A stretch of 26,255 bases of DNA from Actinomadura_C sp036008685 (GTDB lineage: Bacteria; Actinomycetota; Actinomycetes; Streptosporangiales; Streptosporangiaceae): assembly GCA_036008685.1 (NCBI GenBank), contig DASYNF010000292.1, forward strand, positions 1-26,255. Direction: 5' to 3'. The notes beneath the pieces were generated by a model. It was not told the origin of the DNA, made no database searches, and saw only the letters and a program-made list of their open reading frames with translations. How positions within the stretch are numbered: position 1 is the stretch's first letter; every line of letters begins with the position of its first letter. A program made the translations under genes and the position numbers. Positions 7,034-15,962 of the stretch are shown piece by piece.

Positions 7034-7561
7034 ATGGTGTGGACCGCCCCCGAAATCACGCGCACGATCGGCCCCCTTGACGTCCTGGTGGGTGATGAGC
7101 GCACACTCGCTGACGCGTGGCTGGATCTTCATCGGCAGACGCTGTTGTGGAAATGTGGTGGGCTCACCGCCGAACAGCTGAAGCTGCGCGCCATCGAACC
7201 GTCGAAACTGTCACTGCTGGGTCTCGTCCGCCATATGGCCGAGGTGGAACGGGACTGGTTCCGCACCAGGTTCGCCGGGCAGCGGATGGGCTACCTGTAC
7301 TGCAGCGACGACGACCTTGACGCCGAGTTCGACGTGGACACCGCCGATGCCGAATTCGACTTCGCCGCTTACACCCGCGAGATCGAACTCATACGGCAGA
7401 CGGTCTCTGGGCATTCGCTGGATGAGATCTACCTCGATCCGCGCCGCGGGGCCGAGATGAATCTTCGTTGGGTCTACTCTTCCCTGATCGTTGAGTACGC
7501 CCGCCATAACGGCCATGCCGATCTCTTGCGCGAGCGAATCGACGGCCTCACCGGCCACTGA
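7034..7561 (+). CDS. DinB family protein (DUF664)
   Basis: A four-helix-bundle protein of about 175 residues. The family signature is clear: WTAPEI at the start, ERTLADAWLDLHRQTLLWKC, SLLGLVRHMAEVERDWF with the first putative metal-ligand histidine, and LRWVYSSLIVEYARHNGHADLLRE with the two further histidines. DinB/DUF664 proteins resemble mycothiol- or bacillithiol-dependent transferases, so in an actinomycete a mycothiol-linked detoxification role is plausible but not shown. The open frame extends upstream to 6935, but ATG 7034 matches the usual family start; a CATGAT hexamer at 7022-7027 would suit a leaderless transcript. Its stop lies 6 bp from the 3' end of a convergent beta-lactamase pseudogene. 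Confidence 0.9.
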   Translation: MVWTAPEITRTIGPLDVLVGDERTLADAWLDLHRQTLLWKCGGLTAEQLKLRAIEPSKLSLLGLVRHMAEVERDWFRTRFAGQRMGYLYCSDDDLDAEFDVDTADAEFDFAAYTREIELIRQTVSGHSLDEIYLDPRRGAEMNLRWVYSSLIVEYARHNGHADLLRERIDGLTGH

Positions 7562-7567
7562 TCCGAA

Positions 7568-7947
7568 TCAGACGCCGGGCGCACTCGACGGCCTCTCGAA
7601 CGCGCCCCAGGTCAACGCGCTCATCACGACCTTGGTGGCTTTTGCGATCAGTGCGTTGTCGTACGTGGCGTTCTGGGCGGTCCGGCTGGACAGGATCGCG
7701 AGGACGATGGGGGCCCTGTGCGGGGCCCGCACGACAGCGATGTCGTTCCGTGTCCCATAGTCGCCGGCGTCGGTCTCGTCACCGACTTTCCAGCCCGCCG
7801 GGACCCCTGCGCGGATCAGGGCCGCGCCGGTCGTGTTCCTTTGCAGCCAGTCGTTGAGGAGTGCGCGATCGGCCTTCGGGAGGGCGTCCCGACGGCGAAC
7901 TTCCTCAGGTCGGCGCTCAGAGCCCGTGGCCTGCTCGTGTCGCGGAC
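7568..7947 (-). pseudogene. Decayed class A beta-lactamase, C-terminal fragment
   Basis: Reading the minus strand from 7947 gives VRDTSRPRALSADLRKFAVG, then a frame change near 7883-7893, then DALPKADRALLNDWLQRNTT, AGVPAGWKVGDETDAGDYG, RNDIAVV, APIVLAILSS and a stop at 7568. This is the C-terminal third of a class A beta-lactamase. Restoring one G at the frame break rejoins the frame. The catalytic KTG triad is replaced by ETD (7769-7777), two single-base changes from AAG-ACC-GGC. The serine SXXK and SDN motifs are not present upstream; homology stops at about 7947. Truncation, frameshift and loss of a catalytic motif together make this a clear pseudogene. Confidence 0.88.
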
Positions 7948-8103
7948 GTGACTCGCGCGAACTCGGGATCCGCGCGAGCGTTCGTGGAACTGCTGCAGGC
8001 CCTGTGGACGCCGTCTCCGATCGACACAGGCGTCACCGAGCGCGTGCGGGCCCTCATGGCACAGGTCGCGCGGACACTTCGCGATCAACTACGGCAGATG
8101 TGA
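7948..8103 (+). pseudogene. Possible serine hydrolase fragment
   Basis: On the plus strand, starting exactly where the beta-lactamase homology ends, the frame reads VTRANSGSARAFVELLQALW, then TPSPIDTGVTERVRALMAQ, before leaving any recognisable family pattern and stopping at 8103. The segment resembles the helical middle part of actinobacterial class A-like serine hydrolases, just before where the KTG motif would be expected, but that motif is missing. There is no start codon with a ribosome site. I regard it as a remnant oriented against the beta-lactamase remnant; the family call is from memory and uncertain. Confidence 0.35.
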
Positions 8104-8423
8104 TCCCACTGCCTGGCCCGCGTCGTCACTGAAGGCCGACGGCCGTAACAATCATCACAGTTCGGGCGATCTTCGTATTCGAGGAGATCAAGGACAGGCC
8201 GGCGGTCGGCGACCTCGCATGCCCGGCATGCCTCCATTGCAGCGGCTCCGGCCCGTCGCAGGGTCATCGGCCCATTCCCCCGGGCCGGAGGGCCGGTCCG
8301 GCGGGCGGTCCGCCCGTACGGCCGGAGGGCCGCGGCCAAAGGGTCAAAAGATCGTCGACCGCAGGCACGGACGTGGTGCCGCCGGTGACCCATCGGTTCG
8401 CGCCGCGCGACACAAGGAGATGT
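8104..8423. other. Non-coding region with GC-rich repeats before the M20 gene
   Basis: No supported gene. It contains the near-duplicate GGCCGGAGGGCCG (about 8284 and 8320) and a compact hairpin GGGCGGTCCGCCC at 8303-8315. It may end transcripts from upstream or be debris from the neighbouring gene decay. A Cys-rich minus-strand frame (8085-8240) lacks any start or homology. Confidence 0.4.
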
Positions 8424-9974
8424 ATGCCCGAGCACACCCCCCAGGAGCCGTCCACCATCGGCCGCAGGACCTTCCTCGGCCGCGCCGGAGCCGGCGCCGC
8501 TCTCCTCGCCGGCGGGCTCATCGCCGGCGACGCTCTCGTGGGGGCGCCGACCACCGCCCAGGCGATGCCGGTGCGCGCTCCCAACCCCGCCGACCTCGAT
8601 CCGCTCGCCCTGCTCCGGAAGATGCTGGCCTTCGACACCCAGAACCACGGGCAGGGCGGGGTGACACGGCCGCACGGCGAGATGCTCAAGGCGATGTGGG
8701 AGTCGGCCGGTGTCCCGGCTGAGATCGTCCCCACCCCCAAGGCCGACAACGTCCACGTCATCGCACGGGTCCGCGGCGCCGGCGGCGCCGCACCGCTCCT
8801 GCTGCTCGGCCACTCCGACGTCGTCCCGGTGGAACGCGACAAGTGGTCCGTCGACCCCTTCGCCGGGGTCGTGAAGGACGGCCAGGTCTGGGGCCGGGGC
8901 GCGCTGGACATGAAGGGCGCCAACGCGGCCTTCATCGCCGCGCTCCTGCGGCACATCGGCGAGGGCGGCCGGTTCGACCGCGACATCATCGTGCTCACGG
9001 ACTGTGACGAGGAGGCCGGCCCGTACGGTTCCCGATGGCTCGCCGAGAACCACTGGGACAAGATCAACGCTGGGATGGTCCTCACCGAGGGCGGCTGGTT
9101 CCTCGCCCAGCGGGACGGCAAGACCCCCATGCTGATCACGGTGACCCGCCAGGACAAGGTCTATTTCAACCTCGACCTCGTCGCCGACGGCACCGCCACC
9201 CACTCCTCCAAGCCCAACCCGGATTCGGCCATCGTCAAGCTGTCACGGGCTGTGGACCGGCTGGGGGACTGGCTCGCCCCGGTCACGCTGACCCCGGTCA
9301 CGCGCGAATACTTCGGCGCGCTCGCCAAGGCCACGGACGACCACCGATTCAGGCGCGCGATCGAGCTGCTGCTCTCGGCGAAGAGCCGGCACGCCCGGGA
9401 CCGGGCCGCGGACGTGGTGGTCGCGCGCAGCTCCTACCCGTGGCTGCATCGCGCCCTCCTCCGCACCACGCACGCGTTCGTCATCGAGAACGCGGGCTAC
9501 AAGGAGAACGTGATCCCCTCCACCGCCACCCTGCGGGTCAACTGCAGGGGGATCCCCGGCGGACAGCGGCCGCGGGACTTCCTCGCACAGGTCCGCGGGC
9601 TCATGGCCGGGCGCGGCGTGACCGTGAAGCTCGTGGGCGACCCCGGTGAGAGCGAGGCCGACGCCCTTAAGCGGCTCGACGAGACCTTCGCCGCCGCGCC
9701 CTCCAGCATCGAATCACCGCTGTTCAGGGCGATCCGCGAGGCCGCGGGCACGACCTACCCCGACGCGGTGTTCAGCCCGGCGCTGTTCGAGGCCGGCACG
9801 AGCCTGCACCCGTGGACCTCACGGGGCGTCCCCGGCTACGGCGTCTATCCGTACGTCATCGACAACGAGCAGCTCATCGGCATGCACGGCAACGACGAGC
9901 GCATCGGTGTCGAGGCACTGCGCAGCGGCACCGAGTTCATGTACCGCCTTTTCAACGGGTTCCGGATCCGCTGA
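8424..9974 (+). CDS. Tat-exported M20 family metallopeptidase
   Basis: A 516-residue zinc-dependent peptidase/deacylase. The N-terminus carries a twin-arginine signal (GRRTFLGRAGAGAALLAGG) ending near TAQA, so it is folded before export. M20 metal and catalytic residues are all visible: H130 and D132 in GHSDVVPV, D162 in GALDMKG, the general base/metal pair E196-E197 in CDEEAG, and H488 in GMHGNDERI. The dimerisation lid follows the DLVADGTATHSSKPNPDS stretch. ATG 8424 has an AAGGAGA site 3-9 bp upstream; a longer frame to 8373 is not supported. The family includes carboxypeptidases, dipeptidases and aminoacylases; the substrate cannot be told. It stands alone, followed by a palindromic repeat. 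Confidence 0.93.
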   Translation: MPEHTPQEPSTIGRRTFLGRAGAGAALLAGGLIAGDALVGAPTTAQAMPVRAPNPADLDPLALLRKMLAFDTQNHGQGGVTRPHGEMLKAMWESAGVPAEIVPTPKADNVHVIARVRGAGGAAPLLLLGHSDVVPVERDKWSVDPFAGVVKDGQVWGRGALDMKGANAAFIAALLRHIGEGGRFDRDIIVLTDCDEEAGPYGSRWLAENHWDKINAGMVLTEGGWFLAQRDGKTPMLITVTRQDKVYFNLDLVADGTATHSSKPNPDSAIVKLSRAVDRLGDWLAPVTLTPVTREYFGALAKATDDHRFRRAIELLLSAKSRHARDRAADVVVARSSYPWLHRALLRTTHAFVIENAGYKENVIPSTATLRVNCRGIPGGQRPRDFLAQVRGLMAGRGVTVKLVGDPGESEADALKRLDETFAAAPSSIESPLFRAIREAAGTTYPDAVFSPALFEAGTSLHPWTSRGVPGYGVYPYVIDNEQLIGMHGNDERIGVEALRSGTEFMYRLFNGFRIR

Positions 9975-9986
9975 ACGTACGAGCGT

Positions 9987-10082
9987 GAACGACTGCGAGA
10001 CCACCGCGGAGAGGCGCGGAGCGGCGCGGCGGGGACGCCCCTGAGGCGTGACACCGGCCACGTGGTGATCTCGCAGTCGTTC
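9987..10082. repeat. Palindromic repeat element C, inside-out arrangement
   Basis: Arms 9987-10005 (GAACGACTGCGAGACCACC) and 10064-10082 are reverse complements except at one position, separated by 58 bp. The arm is the same core as in elements A, B and D, but the orientation is inverted: here the GAAC ends are outermost. It lies between the M20 stop and dnaG and might act as a transcript end or processing structure. Confidence 0.8.
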
Positions 10083-10192
10083 CCGGGAGGCGGGACATGT
10101 CCCGCCTCCCGGCGTCCGGCCGGCCCGGGACCCATCGGCGGCCGTACGGGTTCGACCCGGGCTGCGACGGGCCAGGACTAGACTCGGGCGCC

Positions 10193-12079
10193 ATGGCAGG
10201 CCGGATCCGCGATGAGGACATCGCACTTGTACGGGAGCGGTCGCCGATCGACGCGGTCGTGGGGGAATATCTCCAGCTTCGCAACGCCGGCGGCGGCAAT
10301 CTCAAGGGCCTGTGTCCCTTCCACGATGAGAAGTCCCCATCCTTCAACGTCACCCCCTCCAAGAACCTCTGGTACTGCTTCGGCTGCGGGGAGGGCGGCG
10401 ACGCCGTCTCGTTCATGCAGAAGATCGAGCACCTGTCCTTCGGGGAGGCCATCGAGCGGCTGGCCGCCAAGGCCGGGGTCCAGCTGCAGTACGAGGAGGG
10501 CGGCTACACCCCGCGCAAGGCCCAGGGGCAGCGGGCCCGGCTGGTGGAGGCGCACCAGGCCGCGGCGGAGTTCTACGTCGAGCGGCTGAGCGGCCAGGAG
10601 GGGGCCATCGGCCGCCGGTTCCTCACCGAGCGGGGCTTCGAGCAGGCCGACGCGGAGCACTTCGAGGTCGGTTACGCCCCGAACGAATGGGAGGCCCTGG
10701 TCCGGCACCTGCGCGGCCGCGGGTTCTCCGACCAGGAGATGATCGCGGGAGGCCTGGCCAAGGAGGGCCGGCGCAGGCCGATGGACCGGTTCCGCGGCCG
10801 GCTGATGTGGCCGATCCGCGACCTGAGCGGCGACGTGATCGGGTTCGGCGCCCGCAGGCTCCACGAGGGCGACGACGGCCCCAAGTACCTCAACAGCCCC
10901 GAGTCGCCGATCTACAAGAAGAGCTCGGTGCTGTACGGCGTCGACCTGGCCAAGAAGGAGATCGCGCGCAGCGGCCAGGCCGTGGTGGTCGAGGGCTACA
11001 CCGACGTGATGGCCTGCCACCTGGCGGGCGTGCGCACCGCGATCGCGACATGCGGCACGGCCTTCGGCGACGAGCACATCAAGATCCTTCGCCGGCTGCT
11101 GATGGACCGCGACACCTTCGAAGGCGGAGTCATCTTCACCTTCGACGGAGACTCGGCCGGCCAGCGCGCCGCGCTGCGGGCCTTCCAGGACGACCAGAAG
11201 TTCGCCACCCGCACCTTCGTGGCCGTGCAGCCGGACGGGCTCGACCCCTGCGATCTGCGGGTCAAGCATGGCGACGCGGCGGTCCGCGACCTCGTCGCCT
11301 CCTGCGCGCCGCTGTTCGAGTTCGCCGTCCGCAGCGCCATCGACCGGCACAACCTCGAGACCACCGAAGGGCGGCTCGCCGCGCTCGACGCCGCGGCGCC
11401 CGTGGTCGCCGGTATCAAGGACCGGGGCCTGCGCCAGATGTACGCGGTCAACCTCGACCGCTGGCTCGGCATCATGAACGAGGAGTTCGTGCTCCGCCGG
11501 GTCCGCGAGCACGGCGCGCGCGGGAACGGCGCGCGCGGCAACGGAGCGCCGGCCGCCGAGAGCGGACGCGGCCGTACGGCGGCGCCGCGGTCCTCCTATG
11601 ATCCGAGGCACCCGGACGTCCAGCGGGAGTGGGAGACGCTCAAGCTCGCCGTCCAGCGGCCCGCGTTGCTCGGTCCGGCCTTCGACGCGCTGTCGGCGGA
11701 GGTCTTCATCGCCCCTCCGCACGCCGCCATCCTGCAGGTGATCGTGGCCTGCGGGGGCCTGGGGACCGCCGGGGGCGGCGCCGAGTGGGTGGGACGGCTG
11801 CGCGAGGCGGCACCGGACGAGGACGTGCGCGGCATGATCACACAGCTCGCCGTGGAGCCGTTGCGGTCGGCCGGCGATTCAGACGACCGATACGCCGCAG
11901 AGCTGATGGCCCGAATCCAAGAACGCCAGATCACCAGGGAAATAGGTCAGTTGAAGTCCAAACTCGGACGGCTGAATCCGGTCGAGCGCCCGGAGGACTA
12001 CAACCGCCTATTCGGCGATCTTGTAGCGCTTGAGCAGCGGAGACGGGTGCTCGGAGAGCGTGCGATCGGATCGCTGTAA
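10193..12079 (+). CDS. dnaG: DNA primase
   Basis: Synthesises RNA primers at the replication fork. 628 residues, normal length. The CHC2 zinc finger is at residues 41-65 (C41, H44, C62, C65; CPFHDEKSPSF and YCFGCG). The RNA-polymerase core domain follows, then the Toprim domain with E267 in VVVEGYTDVM and D318/D320 in FDGDSAGQR. The C-terminal helicase-binding domain comes after a G/A/R/N-rich linker with a repeated GARGN unit. ATG 10193 fits the usual MAGRI start; a TAGACT hexamer at 10179-10184 suggests a leaderless transcript. The gap to the sigma gene is 39 bp, a partial version of the classical macromolecular-synthesis cluster, without rpsU. Confidence 0.98.
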   Translation: MAGRIRDEDIALVRERSPIDAVVGEYLQLRNAGGGNLKGLCPFHDEKSPSFNVTPSKNLWYCFGCGEGGDAVSFMQKIEHLSFGEAIERLAAKAGVQLQYEEGGYTPRKAQGQRARLVEAHQAAAEFYVERLSGQEGAIGRRFLTERGFEQADAEHFEVGYAPNEWEALVRHLRGRGFSDQEMIAGGLAKEGRRRPMDRFRGRLMWPIRDLSGDVIGFGARRLHEGDDGPKYLNSPESPIYKKSSVLYGVDLAKKEIARSGQAVVVEGYTDVMACHLAGVRTAIATCGTAFGDEHIKILRRLLMDRDTFEGGVIFTFDGDSAGQRAALRAFQDDQKFATRTFVAVQPDGLDPCDLRVKHGDAAVRDLVASCAPLFEFAVRSAIDRHNLETTEGRLAALDAAAPVVAGIKDRGLRQMYAVNLDRWLGIMNEEFVLRRVREHGARGNGARGNGAPAAESGRGRTAAPRSSYDPRHPDVQREWETLKLAVQRPALLGPAFDALSAEVFIAPPHAAILQVIVACGGLGTAGGGAEWVGRLREAAPDEDVRGMITQLAVEPLRSAGDSDDRYAAELMARIQERQITREIGQLKSKLGRLNPVERPEDYNRLFGDLVALEQRRRVLGERAIGSL

Positions 12080-12118
12080 GAAAAGCGGCCCCATCGGGGA
12101 CTGTGATCTAGCGTCACC

Positions 12119-13297
<1,179 letters not shown>

Positions 13298-13306
13298 GCC
13301 GGGCGT

Positions 13307-13342
13307 GCGAAGGGCGGCGGCCCGGCGGCCGCCGCCTTTCGC
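13307..13342 (+). terminator. Strong hairpin terminator after the sigma gene
   Basis: A 16-bp near-perfect stem (left arm 13307-13322 GCGAAGGGCGGCGGCC; right arm 13327-13342) with a 4-base loop CGGC. It starts 10 bp after the stop codon. The right arm carries TTT near its end; a true U-tract is lacking, as is common in actinomycetes. Confidence 0.85.
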
Positions 13343-13440
13343 GTCCCCGGGCCCCGATGGCCCGGCCCCGATGGGAGGGGAAACGGGAGGCGTGGGAACG
13401 TGGCGACGATCACAGGTGGCACAAAGGGGCCGGATCAGGC

Positions 13441-13484
13441 TTGACGTCATGAGGTTAGCTTTAGCTAAGTTAGGTTCACCTAAC
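13441..13484 (+). promoter_or_regulatory. Iron-box promoter of efeOB (DtxR/IdeR type)
   Basis: A -35-like TTGACG at 13441-13446 is followed by the AT-rich 13455-13484, which contains the perfect palindrome GTTAGGT-TC-ACCTAAC (13469-13484) preceded by TTAGCTTTAGCTAA. These half-sites match the TTAGGTTAGGCTAACCTAA family of DtxR/IdeR boxes, with 13 of 19 positions for the window 13455-13473. Overlap with the expected -10 position predicts repression by Fe2+-bound regulator. The regulator itself is not in the window. Confidence 0.8.
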
Positions 13485-13509
13485 GGACGTCTGAGCCCTG
13501 GAGTCCCCG

Positions 13510-14661
13510 ATGCGCCATGCACGCGTTCTCGCCCTCATGGGCGTCACCACGGTGTCGATGTCCGTGTCGGCCGGGTGCGGCGGCGCGGCCGATGACGGCA
13601 GGACCGGCACCAAGGGTTCCGGCACCACCATCGAGATCACCGCCACCGACACCGCCTGCGAGGTCGGCACCAAGAGCTTCGCCGCGGGCACGACCACCTT
13701 CAAGGTCACGAACAGGGGTGGCAAGGTCACGGAGATCTACCTCTACGCACCCGGCGACAAGATCGTCACGGAGCGGGAGAACATCGGACCGGGCACGAGC
13801 GTCGATCTGACCACGCAGCTCAGCGCGGGCAAATACCAGATCGCCTGTAAGCCGGGGATGGTCGGCAACGGCATCCGCCAGGACATCACGGTCACCGGGC
13901 AGGCCGACCACGCCTCCGACCCCCGGCTGGCCAAGGCGCTCACCGACTACCGGAGCTACGTCAACGGGCAGGTCGGCGAGATCATCGTCAAAACCGAGAA
14001 GTTCGTCGCCGCGGTCAAGAAGGGCGACATTCGTGAGGCCAAGGCGTTGTACGCCGCGTCGCGCCTGAGCTGGGAGCGGATCGAGCCCGTGGCCGAGTCC
14101 TTCGGCGATCTGGACCCTCGCCTCGACGCCCGTGAGGCCGACCTCGAGAAGGGCCAGGAATGGACCGGGTGGCACCGCCTGGAGAAGGCCCTCTGGAAGA
14201 CCAAGTCGGTCAAGGGCGAGGAGCGCTACGCCGATCGGCTGCTGAAGGACCTCGGCGAACTCAAGGCCAAGGCGGGGGCCGAAACGCTCGACCCGCCGAT
14301 CACGCCGGCCTCCATGGCCAACGGCGCCAAGAGCCTCCTCGACGAGATCGCCACGGGCAAGGTGACCGGCGAGGAGGAGGCCTTCAGCCACACCGACCTG
14401 GCCGACTTCGCCGGCAACCTCGACGGCGCACGGAAGGTCTATGAGCTGCTCAAGCCCGTGGTGCAGGAGAAGGACGCCGCCCTGGCGAGCACTCTGGACC
14501 AGGAGTTCCAGAACGTCACCGACCTGCTCGCCCGGCACCGGGAGGGCGACGGCTACGTGTCGTACGACACCGTGGGCAAGGGGGAGCGCAAGGAGCTGTC
14601 CACCGCGGTCGACGCGCTCGCCGAACCGCTGTCCAAGCTGGCGGGAGTCGTGAGCAGATGA
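13510..14661 (+). CDS. efeO: Iron uptake lipoprotein EfeO (EfeM)
   Basis: A periplasm-side iron-binding lipoprotein, 383 residues. The signal peptide ends in the lipobox VSAGC with C23 as the lipidated cysteine. Residues about 38-130 form a cupredoxin-like domain (TIEITATDTACEV, CKPGM), and 140-383 form the imelysin-like M75 domain with the HxxE motif at H222-E225 (GWHRLEKALW). In E. coli EfeO is thought to pass iron to the EfeU permease. ATG 13510 has a TGGAG site upstream. The stop codon overlaps the efeB start (ATGA), so the two are co-translated. An iron box upstream implies iron repression. Confidence 0.93.
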   Translation: MRHARVLALMGVTTVSMSVSAGCGGAADDGRTGTKGSGTTIEITATDTACEVGTKSFAAGTTTFKVTNRGGKVTEIYLYAPGDKIVTERENIGPGTSVDLTTQLSAGKYQIACKPGMVGNGIRQDITVTGQADHASDPRLAKALTDYRSYVNGQVGEIIVKTEKFVAAVKKGDIREAKALYAASRLSWERIEPVAESFGDLDPRLDAREADLEKGQEWTGWHRLEKALWKTKSVKGEERYADRLLKDLGELKAKAGAETLDPPITPASMANGAKSLLDEIATGKVTGEEEAFSHTDLADFAGNLDGARKVYELLKPVVQEKDAALASTLDQEFQNVTDLLARHREGDGYVSYDTVGKGERKELSTAVDALAEPLSKLAGVVSR

Positions 14662-15941
14662 CCGCTGAGCGGGTCGGGGGCCCGGCGGGGGCCTCCTCCG
14701 GGCACGCCGCCGCGCCGGCCCGGGTCACCAGGCGCGGGATCCTCGGGCTCTCGGGGGTGAGCCTGCTCGCCGGTGCCGCGGCGGGTGCGGGGCTGGCCAC
14801 CGTGGCGGCCGGCCGGGAGGACGGAGCGCCGTCCGCCGCGGGAGCCGTGCCCTTCTTCGGCGCGCATCAGGCCGGCATCGCCACACCGGTGCAGGACCGT
14901 CTGCACTTCGCCGTGTTCGATGTGGTGACCGACGACCGGGCCAGGTTGGTCCGGCTCCTGAAGGACTGGACCGCGGCCGCGGCGGCCATGACGGCGGGCC
15001 GTCCGAACGGCGCCGGCGCGGTCGGGGGCATCCCCGAGGCTCCGCCTGACGACACCGGTGAGGCACTCGGCCTTCCCGCCTCCCGGCTCACGTTGACGAT
15101 CGGGTTCGGCCCGACCCTGTTCGAGAGCGGCGGCAAGGACCGTTTCGGCCTGCGGTCCCGGCGACCGGCCGCGCTGGCCGACCTGCCGCACTTCTCCGGC
15201 GACAACCTGGACCCGGACCGCAGTGGCGGCGATATCGCCGTACAGGCGTGCGCCGACGACCCGCAGGTCGCCGTGCACGCGATTCGCAACCTGGCTCGCA
15301 TCGGCTTCGGCGTCGTGCGGGTGCGCTGGTCCCAGCTCGGATTCGGCAAGACCTCCTCGACGACTCCGGACCAGCAGACCCCGCGCAACCTCATGGGCTT
15401 CAAGGACGGCACGAACAACATCGCCGGCACCGACACGGCTCTGCTCGACCGGCATATCTGGGCGGCCGGAGGTGACGGCGCGGACTGGATGGCCGGCGGC
15501 TCCTATCTCGTCGCACGGCGCATCAGGATGCACATCGAGACGTGGGACCGGGCGTCGCTGAAGGAGCAGGAGGACCTCATCGGGCGGGACAAGGGCGAGG
15601 GCGCCCCGGCCGGCCGTGGGAGAGAACGCGACCCCGTCGTCCTCGCCCGGATGCAGCCCAACGCCCACGTCCGGCTCGCGCACCCGGACAGCAACGGCGG
15701 GATCCGGATCCTGCGCCGGGGTTACTCGTTCACCGACGGGAGCGACGGCCTCGGGCGGCTGGACGCGGGCCTGTTCTTCATCGCCTACCAGCGGGACCCG
15801 CGCACCGGCTTCATCCCGGTCCAGCGGCGTCTCGCCACCGACGGCCTGAACGAATATCTCCAGCACGTCGGTTCGGGGATCTGGGCATGTCCGCCGGGCG
15901 TACGCCAAGGCGGGTACTGGGGCGACACGCTTTTCACATGA
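14658..15941 (+). CDS. efeB: EfeB-type deferrochelatase/DyP peroxidase
   Basis: A haem-dependent DyP-type peroxidase, 427 residues, exported by the Tat system (TRRGILGLSGVSLLAGAAAG). The DyP GXXDG motif is GFKDG with catalytic D250; the proximal haem ligand is H337 or H342 in NAHVRLAHPD. The order matches E. coli EfeB. EfeB is proposed to oxidise ferrous iron or to release iron from haem at low pH; the latter is debated. No efeU permease gene lies upstream or downstream in the window, so the third partner must be elsewhere or absent. The stop is 5 bp from the end of the convergent coiled-coil gene. Confidence 0.94.
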   Translation: MTAERVGGPAGASSGHAAAPARVTRRGILGLSGVSLLAGAAAGAGLATVAAGREDGAPSAAGAVPFFGAHQAGIATPVQDRLHFAVFDVVTDDRARLVRLLKDWTAAAAAMTAGRPNGAGAVGGIPEAPPDDTGEALGLPASRLTLTIGFGPTLFESGGKDRFGLRSRRPAALADLPHFSGDNLDPDRSGGDIAVQACADDPQVAVHAIRNLARIGFGVVRVRWSQLGFGKTSSTTPDQQTPRNLMGFKDGTNNIAGTDTALLDRHIWAAGGDGADWMAGGSYLVARRIRMHIETWDRASLKEQEDLIGRDKGEGAPAGRGRERDPVVLARMQPNAHVRLAHPDSNGGIRILRRGYSFTDGSDGLGRLDAGLFFIAYQRDPRTGFIPVQRRLATDGLNEYLQHVGSGIWACPPGVRQGGYWGDTLFT

Positions 15942-15962
15942 GCGGATCAGTGTGGCCGCTCA
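15939..15962. terminator. Short hairpin over two convergent stops
   Basis: TGAGCGG (15939-15945) and CCGCTCA (15956-15962) form a perfect 7-bp stem with a 10-base loop, and overlap the stop of efeB and the end of the convergent gene. It could serve both directions, but no U-tract is present, so the role is tentative. Confidence 0.3.

Noticed and set aside
8085..8240. Minus-strand frame with CRAC and CDDC pairs (zinc-ribbon-like)
   Set aside because: No start, no ribosome site, and spacing unlike known zinc ribbons; probably chance.
10178..11722. A 514-codon minus-strand frame
   Set aside because: Antisense shadow of dnaG; no family features, and dnaG motifs are all intact.
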